From J051 sp040289295 (GTDB lineage Bacteria; Armatimonadota; Fimbriimonadia; Fimbriimonadales; ATM1), in the NCBI GenBank assembly GCA_040289295.1, contig PSLA01000018.1, positions 1-45,827 on the forward strand: a stretch of DNA of 45,827 nt, given 5' to 3'. The position numbers and the translations under genes were made by a program. Each line of letters starts with the position of its first letter. The first letter of the stretch is position 1. Shown in pieces: positions 39,209-45,827 of this stretch. The notes below the pieces were generated by a model. It was not told the DNA's origin. It did no database searches and saw nothing but the letters and a program-made list of their open reading frames with translations.

Positions 39209-39382
39209 CGTTCGACCTCCTACTCCTGTTCCGTGTCGTTAGGGTAGCCACCACGCTTAAACGCCGGGCAGTGGCTCCATGGTATTGGACGACCGGCGTC
39301 CTTGCCGGCTTCCAAACGGAACTCCTTTCCACTATGGAGGGTATCTTTAGGTTGTGAGGCGAGAACCCACACCCTACACGCA

Positions 39383-40441
39383 ATGGATTCAACTGCACGC
39401 GAAGACCAAGTTTCGCCCCGCGCCGGCATGGTTGCCGGCCTCATCGTGCTGCTGGTAGCGCTGAGCGGGCTGTTTCTCTACAAGTGGGGTGGCGCCTTCG
39501 CCACGGTCAGAGCCGTCGAGGCGAGCGGCCGATGGCTCAAGCCCACCGACTCCCTGACCGCCGCCGGCGCGCTTGTCGGCACGCTGAATTACTTCGCGAT
39601 CATCTGGCCCGCGCTGGCGTTCGGCATCTTGATCGGCGCAGCGGTGCGCGCGTTCATCTCGCCGCGATGGGTTGCGAGACTGCTTGGCTCCCAGCGAGCG
39701 TCCAAGCGACAACTGGCGGGGGCCCTGGCAGGCGCACCACTGATGCTCTGCTCCTGTTGCATTACGCCGATCTACTCCAGCGTTCGAGAGCGAGGCGCGC
39801 CACTCGGCTCTGCGCTCGCCCTGATGCTTGGCTCTCCCGGTTTGAACATCGCGGCGCTGATCCTCACGTTCCTGCTCTTCGCGCCGCACATCGCAGCCGC
39901 AAGGGTTGTGCTGACGCTGCTGGCGGTACTTGGACTGACCGCGCTCGTCGGCAAAGCGTTCGAGGGTCGTGTGGGTGCCGCGTCGCTGACAAATCCGGCG
40001 GAGTCGAAAACCTCTCACGTCTCCATCCAAGACGTAACGTCCTGGCGTGAAGGCATTCGCCGATTCGCGGGTTCGCTGGTTCACATCACTCTCGTGACGG
40101 TGCCTTTCATCGCGGTTGGGGTGCTGCTTTCGAGCCTCATCCTTCCCTCTCTCGGCAGCATTACCGGCTTGGCTGCAGTCTTGACGATTGGCACGGTCGC
40201 AGCCGTCGCCGTGTTCATTGCTTTGCCGACGTTCTTCGAGATTCCGCTTGCGCTGCTGCTGTTGCGGGTTGGCGCGCCAGAGGGCGCAGCGCTTGCGCTC
40301 CTCTTCGCGGGCCCGATCATCAATCTCCCATCGTTGCTTGTGTTGGCGAAGGACGGCGAGACGCGGCGGATGGCTGCCGCACTCGCACTCGGCATCTTCG
40401 CCCTCGCGTTCTGTGGTGGGCTTCTGCTCGAATTGGTTTAG
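39383..40441 (+). CDS. ArsP/DUF318-family permease
   Basis: 352 residues with about eight to ten TM helices. The first repeat contains PLMLCSCCITPIYSSVRERG followed by APLGSALALMLGSPGLNIAA. This is the Cys-rich motif of PF03773 permeases, which include ArsP (trivalent organoarsenical efflux) and YraQ. The second repeat has a matching helix, FIALPTFFEIPLALLLLRVG, and GAALALLFAGPIINLPSLL. The substrate is unknown, and no ars regulator is adjacent. ATG 39383 gives a normal N-terminus; there is no clear Shine-Dalgarno and a TACACG is too close to serve as a -10. An upstream in-frame start at 39302 is less likely. Confidence 0.85.
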   Translation: MDSTAREDQVSPRAGMVAGLIVLLVALSGLFLYKWGGAFATVRAVEASGRWLKPTDSLTAAGALVGTLNYFAIIWPALAFGILIGAAVRAFISPRWVARLLGSQRASKRQLAGALAGAPLMLCSCCITPIYSSVRERGAPLGSALALMLGSPGLNIAALILTFLLFAPHIAAARVVLTLLAVLGLTALVGKAFEGRVGAASLTNPAESKTSHVSIQDVTSWREGIRRFAGSLVHITLVTVPFIAVGVLLSSLILPSLGSITGLAAVLTIGTVAAVAVFIALPTFFEIPLALLLLRVGAPEGAALALLFAGPIINLPSLLVLAKDGETRRMAAALALGIFALAFCGGLLLELV

Positions 40442-40495
40442 CGGCGGCGACGAGCATCCTGAAGCCCGTCGCATTCGACGAGAGGAGAAACACAC

Positions 40496-40546
40496 ATGAG
40501 AATGATGACCCGGGAGGCAAAGTCGTTGATCATATGTCTCACGTAA
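40496..40546 (+). CDS. Possible 16-codon peptide or start of a truncated gene
   Basis: GAGAGGAGAAACACAC precedes an ATG that opens MRMMTREAKSLIICLT and stops at TAA 40544-40546. The good Shine-Dalgarno is the only reason to note it. It may be the surviving 5' end of a gene deleted downstream, since the next gene on this side is the convergent E1 gene. Confidence 0.2.
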   Translation: MRMMTREAKSLIICLT

Positions 40547-40574
40547 CAAATTCAAATGTTTGTAGCAGCGTGTC

Positions 40575-42575
40575 CTACTCCTTCATCACGACTTTGACCG
40601 CCTCCACTACGCGCTCCATGTCCGGCAGCGCAGCGTACTCGTAGATCGGGTTGAAGCCGATGTGCACGTCGTACTTCGATACGAGCTGCGGTGGAGAGAA
40701 GAAGTAGCCCCATGTTTCGGGGTTCGAGGTCAGCTCTTGGATGATCGTTTGACCAAATGAGCAGGTGCGGGAGTCCTCTTCGATGACCACCAGCCTTCCG
40801 GTCTTTGACAGCGACTGCGCGACGGTCTCGAAGTCCCATGGCACCAGAGTCCGCAGGTCGATGATCTCGCAAGAGACCGCCTCGTCCAAGCCCGACTTGG
40901 ATGGATCCGCAAGGATTTCGGCTGCTTCGAACGCCTGTTCGATGCAGTTTCCCCAGGTGACGATCGTCACGTCATCGCCTTCTTGGTGGATGCGCGCCTT
41001 GCCGAAAGGCACCGCCTCCACGCCGCCCGCAGGCACTTCTATCTGCTGGCGGAAACGATGCTTCGGGATGAGAAATACCACCGGGTCTTCTGTCTTTAGC
41101 GACGTCCACATCAGCGCCGCGGCGTCCTCCGGCGTAGTGGGCAGGACGACGCGGATGCCAGGAAAGTGCGCGATCGCTGATTCGTTGGCTTGACTGTGCC
41201 AAATCGATCCGCCGGGCAAATACGCTCCATATGGAGCGTAGATGACCGCCGGGCAGGGCCACTCCCCGAACGTGCGCCAGCGAATGGTGGCGAGGTTGTT
41301 CACCAACTGACTCCAGCCCGGGCCGACGAAGTCAATGAACTGCAGTTCGAAGACCGGTCTCATGCCGTAGCACGCCAGGCCGCAGGCAACGCCGATGATC
41401 GTGGCTTCCGCAAGTGGGGAGTTGAAGACTCGATCTGGGTGGGCGGTCGAGAGGCCGTCGGTAAGTTTGAACACGCCCCCCTTCGGGTCTTCGATGTCTT
41501 CCCCAAAGAACACGTACCGCTTGTCTTTATCGAGCGCGACCTTGAAGACGTGATTCAGCGCGTCCACCATGCGCCAGCTCCTGCCGCCTTCGAGCGGTGG
41601 AGGTTCGGCGGTCGGCAGCTCTCCATACAGATGTTCGAGCACCTCCTCACCTCGTGGGTCTTCGGCTTTCTCCGCCTCGATGTAGTCGCGGTCCACTTGC
41701 TCGCGGATCTCCTCTTGGATGGCTGCCCATTCTTCCTCGGAGAGTGCGCCCTCTTTGACAAGCTCTTCCGCAACGACGCGAATCGGGTCACGCTCCATCA
41801 TTTGTTCAATATCTTCTTGTGCGCGATAGACACGATGGTCGTCGCTCGAGGTGTGGCTTCCGAGGCGATCGAGTTCGCACCAGAGCACGGTCGGTCCTTG
41901 ACCTTTGCGCGCTTTCTTGACGGCTCTGCGCCCGGCTTCATAAACGTTGTCTGGATGCCGCGCGTTCACCTTCTCGAAGACCGACTCGTTGAAGATGCCC
42001 AGGCGGAAGGGGTTGAATTTGTCTGTCGGTGTGCTGATTCCGAATTGGTTGTCCTCGACGACGAAGACGATCGGCAGGCTTTCTTGAATGGCAAAAGCAA
42101 CCGCCTCATAGAATTCGCCCTGACGGCTTGCGGCGTCGCCCACGGTAGCAACGACCACGCTGTCCTTCTGTTCCAGTTGCATTCCCCAAGCCGCTCCGCA
42201 CGCGGGCAAGAGGTTTGCCCCTGTCGGAGTAGGCGTGCTCCACACGTTTTTTGCGCGGCTGCTGTAGTGGCCGGGCATCTGCCTGCCTCCGCTGGTGCTG
42301 TTGCGCTTCGCGTAGTACGCGTACGCAAGGTCCATATTGGTGATGCCCTTGGCGAGCATCATGGCTCGGTCTCGATAGTAGGGAAAGATATAGTCGTCGT
42401 CTCGAAGGTGGAGCACAAGTGCGGCGAGCGGCTCGTGCCCCATGCCGTGCACTTGGAACCACCCCTTGCCCTGCCTCAAGAGGACAGCCTCGCGGCGATC
42501 GCCCTCTCTGCTGAGGAACATCAGTTTGAGGAAGTCAATCTTGTTGAATGTCTTTTCGTCGGACGCAGTTGCCAT
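40575..42575 (-). CDS. Fused alpha-beta 2-oxo acid dehydrogenase E1 component (branched-chain type)
   Basis: 666 residues joining both E1 subunits. The alpha part (about 1-330) has FPYYRDRAMMLAKG, GRQMPGHYSS, the ThDP-binding GDAASRQGEFYEAVAFAIQE ending in VVEDN, and the loop SHTSSDDHRVYR. The beta part (from about 340) has WRMVDALNHVFKVALDKDKRYVFFGEDI, NSPLAEATIIG, and DLRTLVPWDFETVAQSL. The standard GDG of the ThDP motif reads GDA here. It decarboxylates branched-chain 2-oxo acids and passes the acyl group to lipoyl-E2; no E2 or E3 gene is in the window. TATAAA (42645-42640) gives a leader of about 57 nt with GAGG before ATG 42575. Confidence 0.92.
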   Translation of the reverse strand: MATASDEKTFNKIDFLKLMFLSREGDRREAVLLRQGKGWFQVHGMGHEPLAALVLHLRDDDYIFPYYRDRAMMLAKGITNMDLAYAYYAKRNSTSGGRQMPGHYSSRAKNVWSTPTPTGANLLPACGAAWGMQLEQKDSVVVATVGDAASRQGEFYEAVAFAIQESLPIVFVVEDNQFGISTPTDKFNPFRLGIFNESVFEKVNARHPDNVYEAGRRAVKKARKGQGPTVLWCELDRLGSHTSSDDHRVYRAQEDIEQMMERDPIRVVAEELVKEGALSEEEWAAIQEEIREQVDRDYIEAEKAEDPRGEEVLEHLYGELPTAEPPPLEGGRSWRMVDALNHVFKVALDKDKRYVFFGEDIEDPKGGVFKLTDGLSTAHPDRVFNSPLAEATIIGVACGLACYGMRPVFELQFIDFVGPGWSQLVNNLATIRWRTFGEWPCPAVIYAPYGAYLPGGSIWHSQANESAIAHFPGIRVVLPTTPEDAAALMWTSLKTEDPVVFLIPKHRFRQQIEVPAGGVEAVPFGKARIHQEGDDVTIVTWGNCIEQAFEAAEILADPSKSGLDEAVSCEIIDLRTLVPWDFETVAQSLSKTGRLVVIEEDSRTCSFGQTIIQELTSNPETWGYFFSPPQLVSKYDVHIGFNPIYEYAALPDMERVVEAVKVVMKE

Positions 42576-42639
42576 GGTTGCTTGAACCTCGTTGTTCGTA
42601 TTTGCCACGCTGTTCGTCGCCTGCGGCTTGATTTCTGCT

Positions 42640-42645
42640 TTTATA
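42640..42645 (-). promoter_or_regulatory. -10 box TATAAA for the fused E1 gene
   Basis: On the minus strand GGGTATAAAAGC, about 64 nt before ATG 42575. An in-frame GTG closer to the box is an alternative start, but the conserved region begins after the ATG. Confidence 0.4.
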
Positions 42646-42690
42646 CCCAGGCCGGCGGGACGGGTTGCTTGACTGGTAGGCGGGGTCTTA

Positions 42691-42735
42691 ATCTTGGGGC
42701 AGCCGGGGGAGGGCGAGCGTCTCAGGAGCCTGACA
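42691..42735. repeat. Intergenic direct repeat, copy 1
   Basis: ATCTTGGGGCAGCCGGGGGA, then GGGCGAGCGTCTCAGGAGCC and TGACA. It matches copy 2 (42801-42844) at nearly all positions over about 44 bp; the units are about 110 bp apart. Both lie between the E1 and thioesterase genes. Confidence 0.85.
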
Positions 42736-42800
42736 CCCGGCGCCGCTGTGGCGGTGAAGCGTGTGTTCGCGGGGACGCTCACGCTGCCTACTAGAAAGCA

Positions 42801-42844
42801 ATCTGGGGCAGCCGAGGGAGGGCGAGCGTCTCGCGAGCCTGACA
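42801..42844. repeat. Intergenic direct repeat, copy 2
   Basis: ATCTGGGGCAGCCGAGGGAG, then GGCGAGCGTCTCGCGAGCCT and GACA. It differs from copy 1 by a one-base gap and a few substitutions. The inner part TCTCGCGAGCC contains the small palindrome CTCGCGAG. It ends about 12 bp from the thioesterase stop codon. Confidence 0.85.
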
Positions 42845-42855
42845 ACCTCTGCCGC

Positions 42856-43404
42856 TCAGCGAGACATCTCTTCCGCCACCATGCGATCCAGTTCGTCGTC
42901 GCCCATCTGCGCGAGGCGCTGCAGCAAAGCGTCGTACTCTTGTCGCTGGTCTTTGGTGATTTGGCGCCTGTGCGCGCCCGCGAGGAAGTATTCTTTCTCT
43001 TCGCGCGTCACGGGGTGCAGCCTGGGTACTGGGGTCGGCTTCCCCTTGTCGTCAATCGCCACCATCGTTACGATGGAGCTGTTTGTGTGCCTGAGCGTGC
43101 GCTGCTGAACGTTCTCGGCTTGCACTTCGATGCGGACTTGCAAACTCGTACGCCCCACATAGTCCACGGTGCCCGTTAGGTGCACGAGTTCGCCGACTTC
43201 AATAGGAGTATGAAAGTCCACGCGCTCGAAGCTCGCCGTGACGCAGGTCGTGCCTGCGAAACGACTTGCCGTTACGTAGGCGCATTTGTCGAGAAGCGCC
43301 AAGATGCTGCCACCGAACACTTTCCCGAGAAAGTTCGCGTGCTCTGGGGTCATCAACTCCGAGATCGTAACGGTCGTTGAGGAAGGGGTTCGTCGTTCGT
43401 TCAT
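42856..43404 (-). CDS. Acyl-CoA thioesterase (hotdog fold, YciA/BFIT type)
   Basis: 182 residues. MTPEHANFLGKVFGGSILALLDKCAYVTASRF carries the hotdog helix with the 'N..G..fGG.il...D..a' signature, followed by VDFHTPIEVGELVHLTGTVDYVGRTSLQVRIEVQAE and a C-terminal helical tail. It hydrolyses acyl-CoA to free acid and CoA in the cytosol; the chain preference is unknown. ATG 43404 overlaps the tpiA stop as ATGA, so it is cotranscribed with tpiA. Confidence 0.9.
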   Translation of the reverse strand: MNERRTPSSTTVTISELMTPEHANFLGKVFGGSILALLDKCAYVTASRFAGTTCVTASFERVDFHTPIEVGELVHLTGTVDYVGRTSLQVRIEVQAENVQQRTLRHTNSSIVTMVAIDDKGKPTPVPRLHPVTREEKEYFLAGAHRRQITKDQRQEYDALLQRLAQMGDDELDRMVAEEMSR

Positions 43405-44189
43405 GCTGCTTTCACGATGCTGAGAAACTGTTCCGCCTTGAGACTTGCTCCGCCCACGAGGGCGCCTTGAATGGCGGGCTTGGCGAAAAGGGCGGGCGCA
43501 TTCTCTGGCGTAACGCTGCCACCGTACAACACTCGCGCGCTTTGCAAGCGCCTTCTTTCGAGAACGTCTCGGATCACTCCCGCCATCCGCTCAGCCTCGT
43601 CCGGGTCGCACACGTCGCCGGTTCCGATCGCCCAAACTGGCTCGTACGCGACCGCGCAGTAAGACGCGTCGCCGCGTAAGCCGAGCAACACGCCGTTCAG
43701 TTGCGCCTCGACAACCTCATCGGCCATGCCCATCGCTCGCTCCTCGGCGGTCTCTCCGACGCACAGGATTGGTCGCAAACCCGCATGGATTGCTGCCGAG
43801 AACTTGCGGCGAACCGTTTCGTCCGTATCCGAAAAGAACGCGAGCGTCTGCGCGTCGTAACTCGACCTGCCAAACCTACCTCGGCATTCACTGTGCCCGA
43901 CGATGCAATACTCGCATCCAGCGTCGCGCAGCATCGAGCCGCTCACCTTGCCCGTGAACGCGCCGTGTTCTTCCCAAAACAGGTCTTGCGCGCCCAGAAG
44001 CATGCTCGAGCCACGAAGGGCCTCGCGTACGACGCTAAGGAGTGGATAAGCGGGACAGAGCACCACCTCCGCGCTTACCGATTGAGTGCGGAGCGCCGTG
44101 GCGACCGCTGCCGCCAGGTGGCGCGCCTCCGCCTGAGTGAGGTTCATCTTCCAGTTGCCGACAACCAGACGCGCGTCCACTTCTCTCAT
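43401..44189 (-). CDS. tpiA: Triosephosphate isomerase
   Basis: 262 residues, TIM barrel. Catalytic residues are visible: Lys14 in GNWKMN, His99 in CIVGHSECR and Glu183 in AYEPVWAIGTG. The phosphate loop is YGGSVTPEN and then GALVGGASL. The usual GHSERR is GHSECR here. It interconverts dihydroxyacetone phosphate and glyceraldehyde 3-phosphate in glycolysis. TAGAAT (44204-44199) lies 9 nt before the ATG, predicting a leaderless mRNA. It is divergent from eno with only 37 bp between start codons. Confidence 0.97.
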   Translation of the reverse strand: MREVDARLVVGNWKMNLTQAEARHLAAAVATALRTQSVSAEVVLCPAYPLLSVVREALRGSSMLLGAQDLFWEEHGAFTGKVSGSMLRDAGCEYCIVGHSECRGRFGRSSYDAQTLAFFSDTDETVRRKFSAAIHAGLRPILCVGETAEERAMGMADEVVEAQLNGVLLGLRGDASYCAVAYEPVWAIGTGDVCDPDEAERMAGVIRDVLERRRLQSARVLYGGSVTPENAPALFAKPAIQGALVGGASLKAEQFLSIVKAA

Positions 44190-44198
44190 CCGCCGCCC

Positions 44199-44204
44199 AT
44201 TCTA
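44199..44204 (-). promoter_or_regulatory. -10-like box TAGAAT before tpiA
   Basis: GATAGAATGGG on the minus strand, 9 nt before ATG 44189. It is 8 bp from the opposing eno box, so the two promoters are back to back. Confidence 0.5.
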
Positions 44205-44212
44205 TCCGTAGG

Positions 44213-44218
44213 TACACT
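44213..44218 (+). promoter_or_regulatory. -10-like box TACACT before eno
   Basis: GGTACACTCG, then 8 nt to ATG 44227 with no Shine-Dalgarno sequence. This predicts a leaderless transcript. It is identical in context to the ECF sigma gene box at 17282. Confidence 0.55.
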
Positions 44219-44226
44219 CGCAGGCG

Positions 44227-45534
44227 ATGGCAAGGTTCGAGCGGATCGTTGCGCGAGAGGTTTTGGACAGCCGGGGCAACCCGACAGTGGAGGTTGACGT
44301 CTTTCTTACCGACGGCTCTGTTGGGAGGGCTGCGGTTCCCAGCGGAGCCAGCACCGGTGCTCATGAGGCGGTGGAACTTCGGGACGGCGACCCCCACCGA
44401 TACGCCGGCAAGGGCGTTCTGAGGGCAGTGCAGAACGTGAACGAGCAGATCGCCTCAGCCCTGTCGAAGATCGACCCGTTCGACCAACAAGCGGTGGACG
44501 AGGCTATGATCGCCCTCGACGGCACGCCCAACAAGGCGCGCCTGGGTGCCAACGCCATTCTCGGCGTCTCGCTCGCTACGGCACGAGCGTGCGCCGCAAG
44601 CAAGAAGCAGTCGCTGTACTTCTATCTTGGCGGCGCCGACGCGCGGACGCTTCCCGTCCCGCTGATGAACATCTTGAACGGCGGGAAGCACGCCGCTAGC
44701 AACGTGGACTTCCAGGAGTTCATGGTAGCACCGGTCGGGTTTGCATCTTTCTCCGACGCGTTGCGCGCGGGAGCCGAGGTGTACCATGCGTTACGGAAGG
44801 TGCTGCACGATCGTGGATTGCTCGGCGGAGTAGGCGACGAGGGTGGCTTCGCGCCGAACCTCGAACGGCAAGAGGATGCGCTGTCGCTCATCGTTACTGC
44901 CATCGAGCGCGCCGGATACAAGCCTGGCGAGGAGATCGCTCTCGCTCTCGACCCTGCAAGCACGGAGTTCTATGACAGAGGAGTGTATCGATTCCGTTCG
45001 GGTGAGAACCGACAACGTTCATCCGAGGAGATGGTTGAGTACTACGTCGAGTTATGTGCTCAGTTCCCGATTCTCTCGATTGAAGACGGCCTTGCAGAGG
45101 ATGATTGGAACGGCTGGAAGGCGCTGACCGATCGCATCGGCGCAGAGTGCCAACTGGTGGGCGACGACATCTTCGTAACGAACATCGATCGGCTGAAGCG
45201 CGGCATCGATGGCGGCGTGGCGAACAGCGTCCTCATCAAGGTGAATCAGATCGGCACGCTTACCGAGGCGCTATGCGCCATCTCGATGGCGCGACACGCC
45301 GGCTACACCACCGTTATCAGCCACCGCAGCGGAGAGACGGAGGACGCGTTCATCAGCGACCTCGCGGTCGCCGTGAACGCAGGGCAGATTAAAACCGGAG
45401 CGCCGGCTCGGAGCGACCGTACCAGCAAATATAACCAACTGCTGCGCATCGAGCAGGCGCTCGGAGGCGCGGCACAATACTTAGGTCGAGAGGCGTTCCA
45501 CGTAAAGCCGCGAAGCGCGACGGCGGAGGCTTGA
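44227..45534 (+). CDS. eno: Enolase
   Basis: 435 residues. N-terminal AREVLDSRGNPTVEVDV, substrate loop PSGASTGAHEA, LMNILNGGKHA, GDEGGFAPNL, SIEDGLAEDDW, QLVGDDIFVTN, LIKVNQIGTLTEAL and SHRSGETED are all present, covering the Mg2+ ligands and the catalytic Glu and Lys. It converts 2-phosphoglycerate to phosphoenolpyruvate and, in many bacteria, also associates with the RNA degradosome. It is followed one base later by pyk, so two successive glycolytic steps are in one operon, with tpiA divergent. Confidence 0.98.
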   Translation: MARFERIVAREVLDSRGNPTVEVDVFLTDGSVGRAAVPSGASTGAHEAVELRDGDPHRYAGKGVLRAVQNVNEQIASALSKIDPFDQQAVDEAMIALDGTPNKARLGANAILGVSLATARACAASKKQSLYFYLGGADARTLPVPLMNILNGGKHAASNVDFQEFMVAPVGFASFSDALRAGAEVYHALRKVLHDRGLLGGVGDEGGFAPNLERQEDALSLIVTAIERAGYKPGEEIALALDPASTEFYDRGVYRFRSGENRQRSSEEMVEYYVELCAQFPILSIEDGLAEDDWNGWKALTDRIGAECQLVGDDIFVTNIDRLKRGIDGGVANSVLIKVNQIGTLTEALCAISMARHAGYTTVISHRSGETEDAFISDLAVAVNAGQIKTGAPARSDRTSKYNQLLRIEQALGGAAQYLGREAFHVKPRSATAEA

Positions 45535-45535
45535 A

Positions 45536-45827
45536 ATGATGCGCCCGCGCACGAAAATCGTCGCCACGCTCGGCCCGGCTTCCTCTGGACGCGCCATCCT
45601 TGGCGAACTCATCAGCGCGGGGCTGAGCGTCGGTCGGCTGAACTGCAGCCACGGGACATGGGATGAACGCCTCGAGTTGATCCACCACGTCCGCGAAGAA
45701 TCGGCTCGCCTGAATCAGCCGGTATGCCTGCTGCTCGACCTGTCCGGCCCAAAGTTTCGCCTCGATGAGGTACCCGGCGGCGCGATGGAGGTCGTCGAAG
45801 GTGAGGAGTTGGAAGTTGGCTCCGGCC
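45536..45827 (+). CDS. pyk: Pyruvate kinase, N-terminal part (3' truncated by window)
   Basis: About 97 residues are visible: MMRPRTKIVATLGPASSGRA, then the loop VGRLNCSHGTWDERLELI and the LLLDLSGPKFRL segment. These are the opening strands of the pyruvate kinase barrel ('TKIVaTlGPas', 'RlNfSHG', 'DlkGPKiR'). The usual 'aR.NfSHG' reads GRLNCSHG. ATGATG at 45536 offers two adjacent starts. It is directly coupled to eno and catalyses the next glycolytic step, phosphoenolpyruvate plus ADP to pyruvate plus ATP. The gene continues beyond the window. Confidence 0.95.
   Translation, partial: MMRPRTKIVATLGPASSGRAILGELISAGLSVGRLNCSHGTWDERLELIHHVREESARLNQPVCLLLDLSGPKFRLDEVPGGAMEVVEGEELEVGSG

Noticed and set aside
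41190..42794. 534-codon plus-strand open frame opposite the fused E1 gene
   Set aside because: It is a shadow frame produced by the GC-rich codon pattern of the E1 gene, which has clear family motifs on the minus strand.
1..45827. CRISPR array, insertion sequence, prophage or replication origin
   Set aside because: No spaced repeat series, transposase, integrase, phage structural gene or DnaA-box cluster was seen on either strand.

Overview
The window is GC-rich chromosomal DNA from a bacterium and consists mostly of housekeeping genes, with a few accessory patches. My best guess for the host is the Armatimonadota (Fimbriimonadia-like). This is inferred from the mix of PEP-CTERM anchored secreted proteins, a type IV prepilin-like protein with a C-terminal DGH motif, several lineage-type hypotheticals and the gene style. 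No rRNA or other direct taxonomic marker is present. There is no sign of a plasmid origin, phage, insertion sequence or CRISPR array.

Layout. 1-1.2 kb: the end of a PEP-CTERM protein, then decayed or overlapping small reading frames and an inverted repeat. 1.2-6.6 kb: glyA, then a fatty acid synthesis operon fabD-fabG-acpP-second acyl carrier protein-fabF-small membrane protein. 6.7-13.8 kb: a short GH4-like NAD-binding protein (minus), then a prepilin-like/TM/DUF3386-like operon, then a signalling block (barrel-sandwich/KOW protein, OmpR-type regulator, membrane GAF protein with a degenerate GGDEF domain, small TPR-like protein). 13.7-17.15 kb (minus): tRNA-Ser(GCU), lytic transglycosylase, Zn/Cd/Pb-type P-type ATPase. 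17.3-21.5 kb: ECF sigma factor and anti-sigma factor, a strong terminator, M32 carboxypeptidase, a GrpE-like coiled-coil protein and an AlkA-like glycosylase. 21.5-23.1 kb: a cysteine dioxygenase with a structured leader, a lamin-tail-like protein and an atypical P-II protein. 23.1-28.1 kb: a TPR protein, mnmG and asnS. 28.1-34.1 kb is the most accessory-looking part: a gene remnant, a 21-bp tandem repeat, a second PEP-CTERM gene, a frameshifted DNA methyltransferase tail, a 1395-residue DUF4011-type helicase-nuclease and a candidate structured RNA. 34.1-45.8 kb: an oxidoreductase and lipoprotein, tmRNA with an adjacent FtsX-type permease remnant, a TetR regulator divergent from a MOT1-type transporter with a palindromic operator between them, a secreted hypothetical, an ArsP/DUF318-type permease, a fused alpha-beta 2-oxo acid dehydrogenase E1, a hotdog thioesterase, tpiA, eno and the start of pyk.

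The most general observation is about gene starts. At least a dozen transcription units have a -10-like hexamer (consensus about GGTANACT) 6-11 nt before an ATG or GTG start and no Shine-Dalgarno sequence, which predicts leaderless mRNAs. Downstream operon genes instead use Shine-Dalgarno sites or ATGA/GTGA overlaps. Other points worth following up are the three-way-junction leader of the cysteine dioxygenase gene, the candidate RNA at 33.83-34.09 kb, the decaying defence patch at 29.25-33.8 kb and the KOW/response regulator/GAF-GGDEF signalling block.
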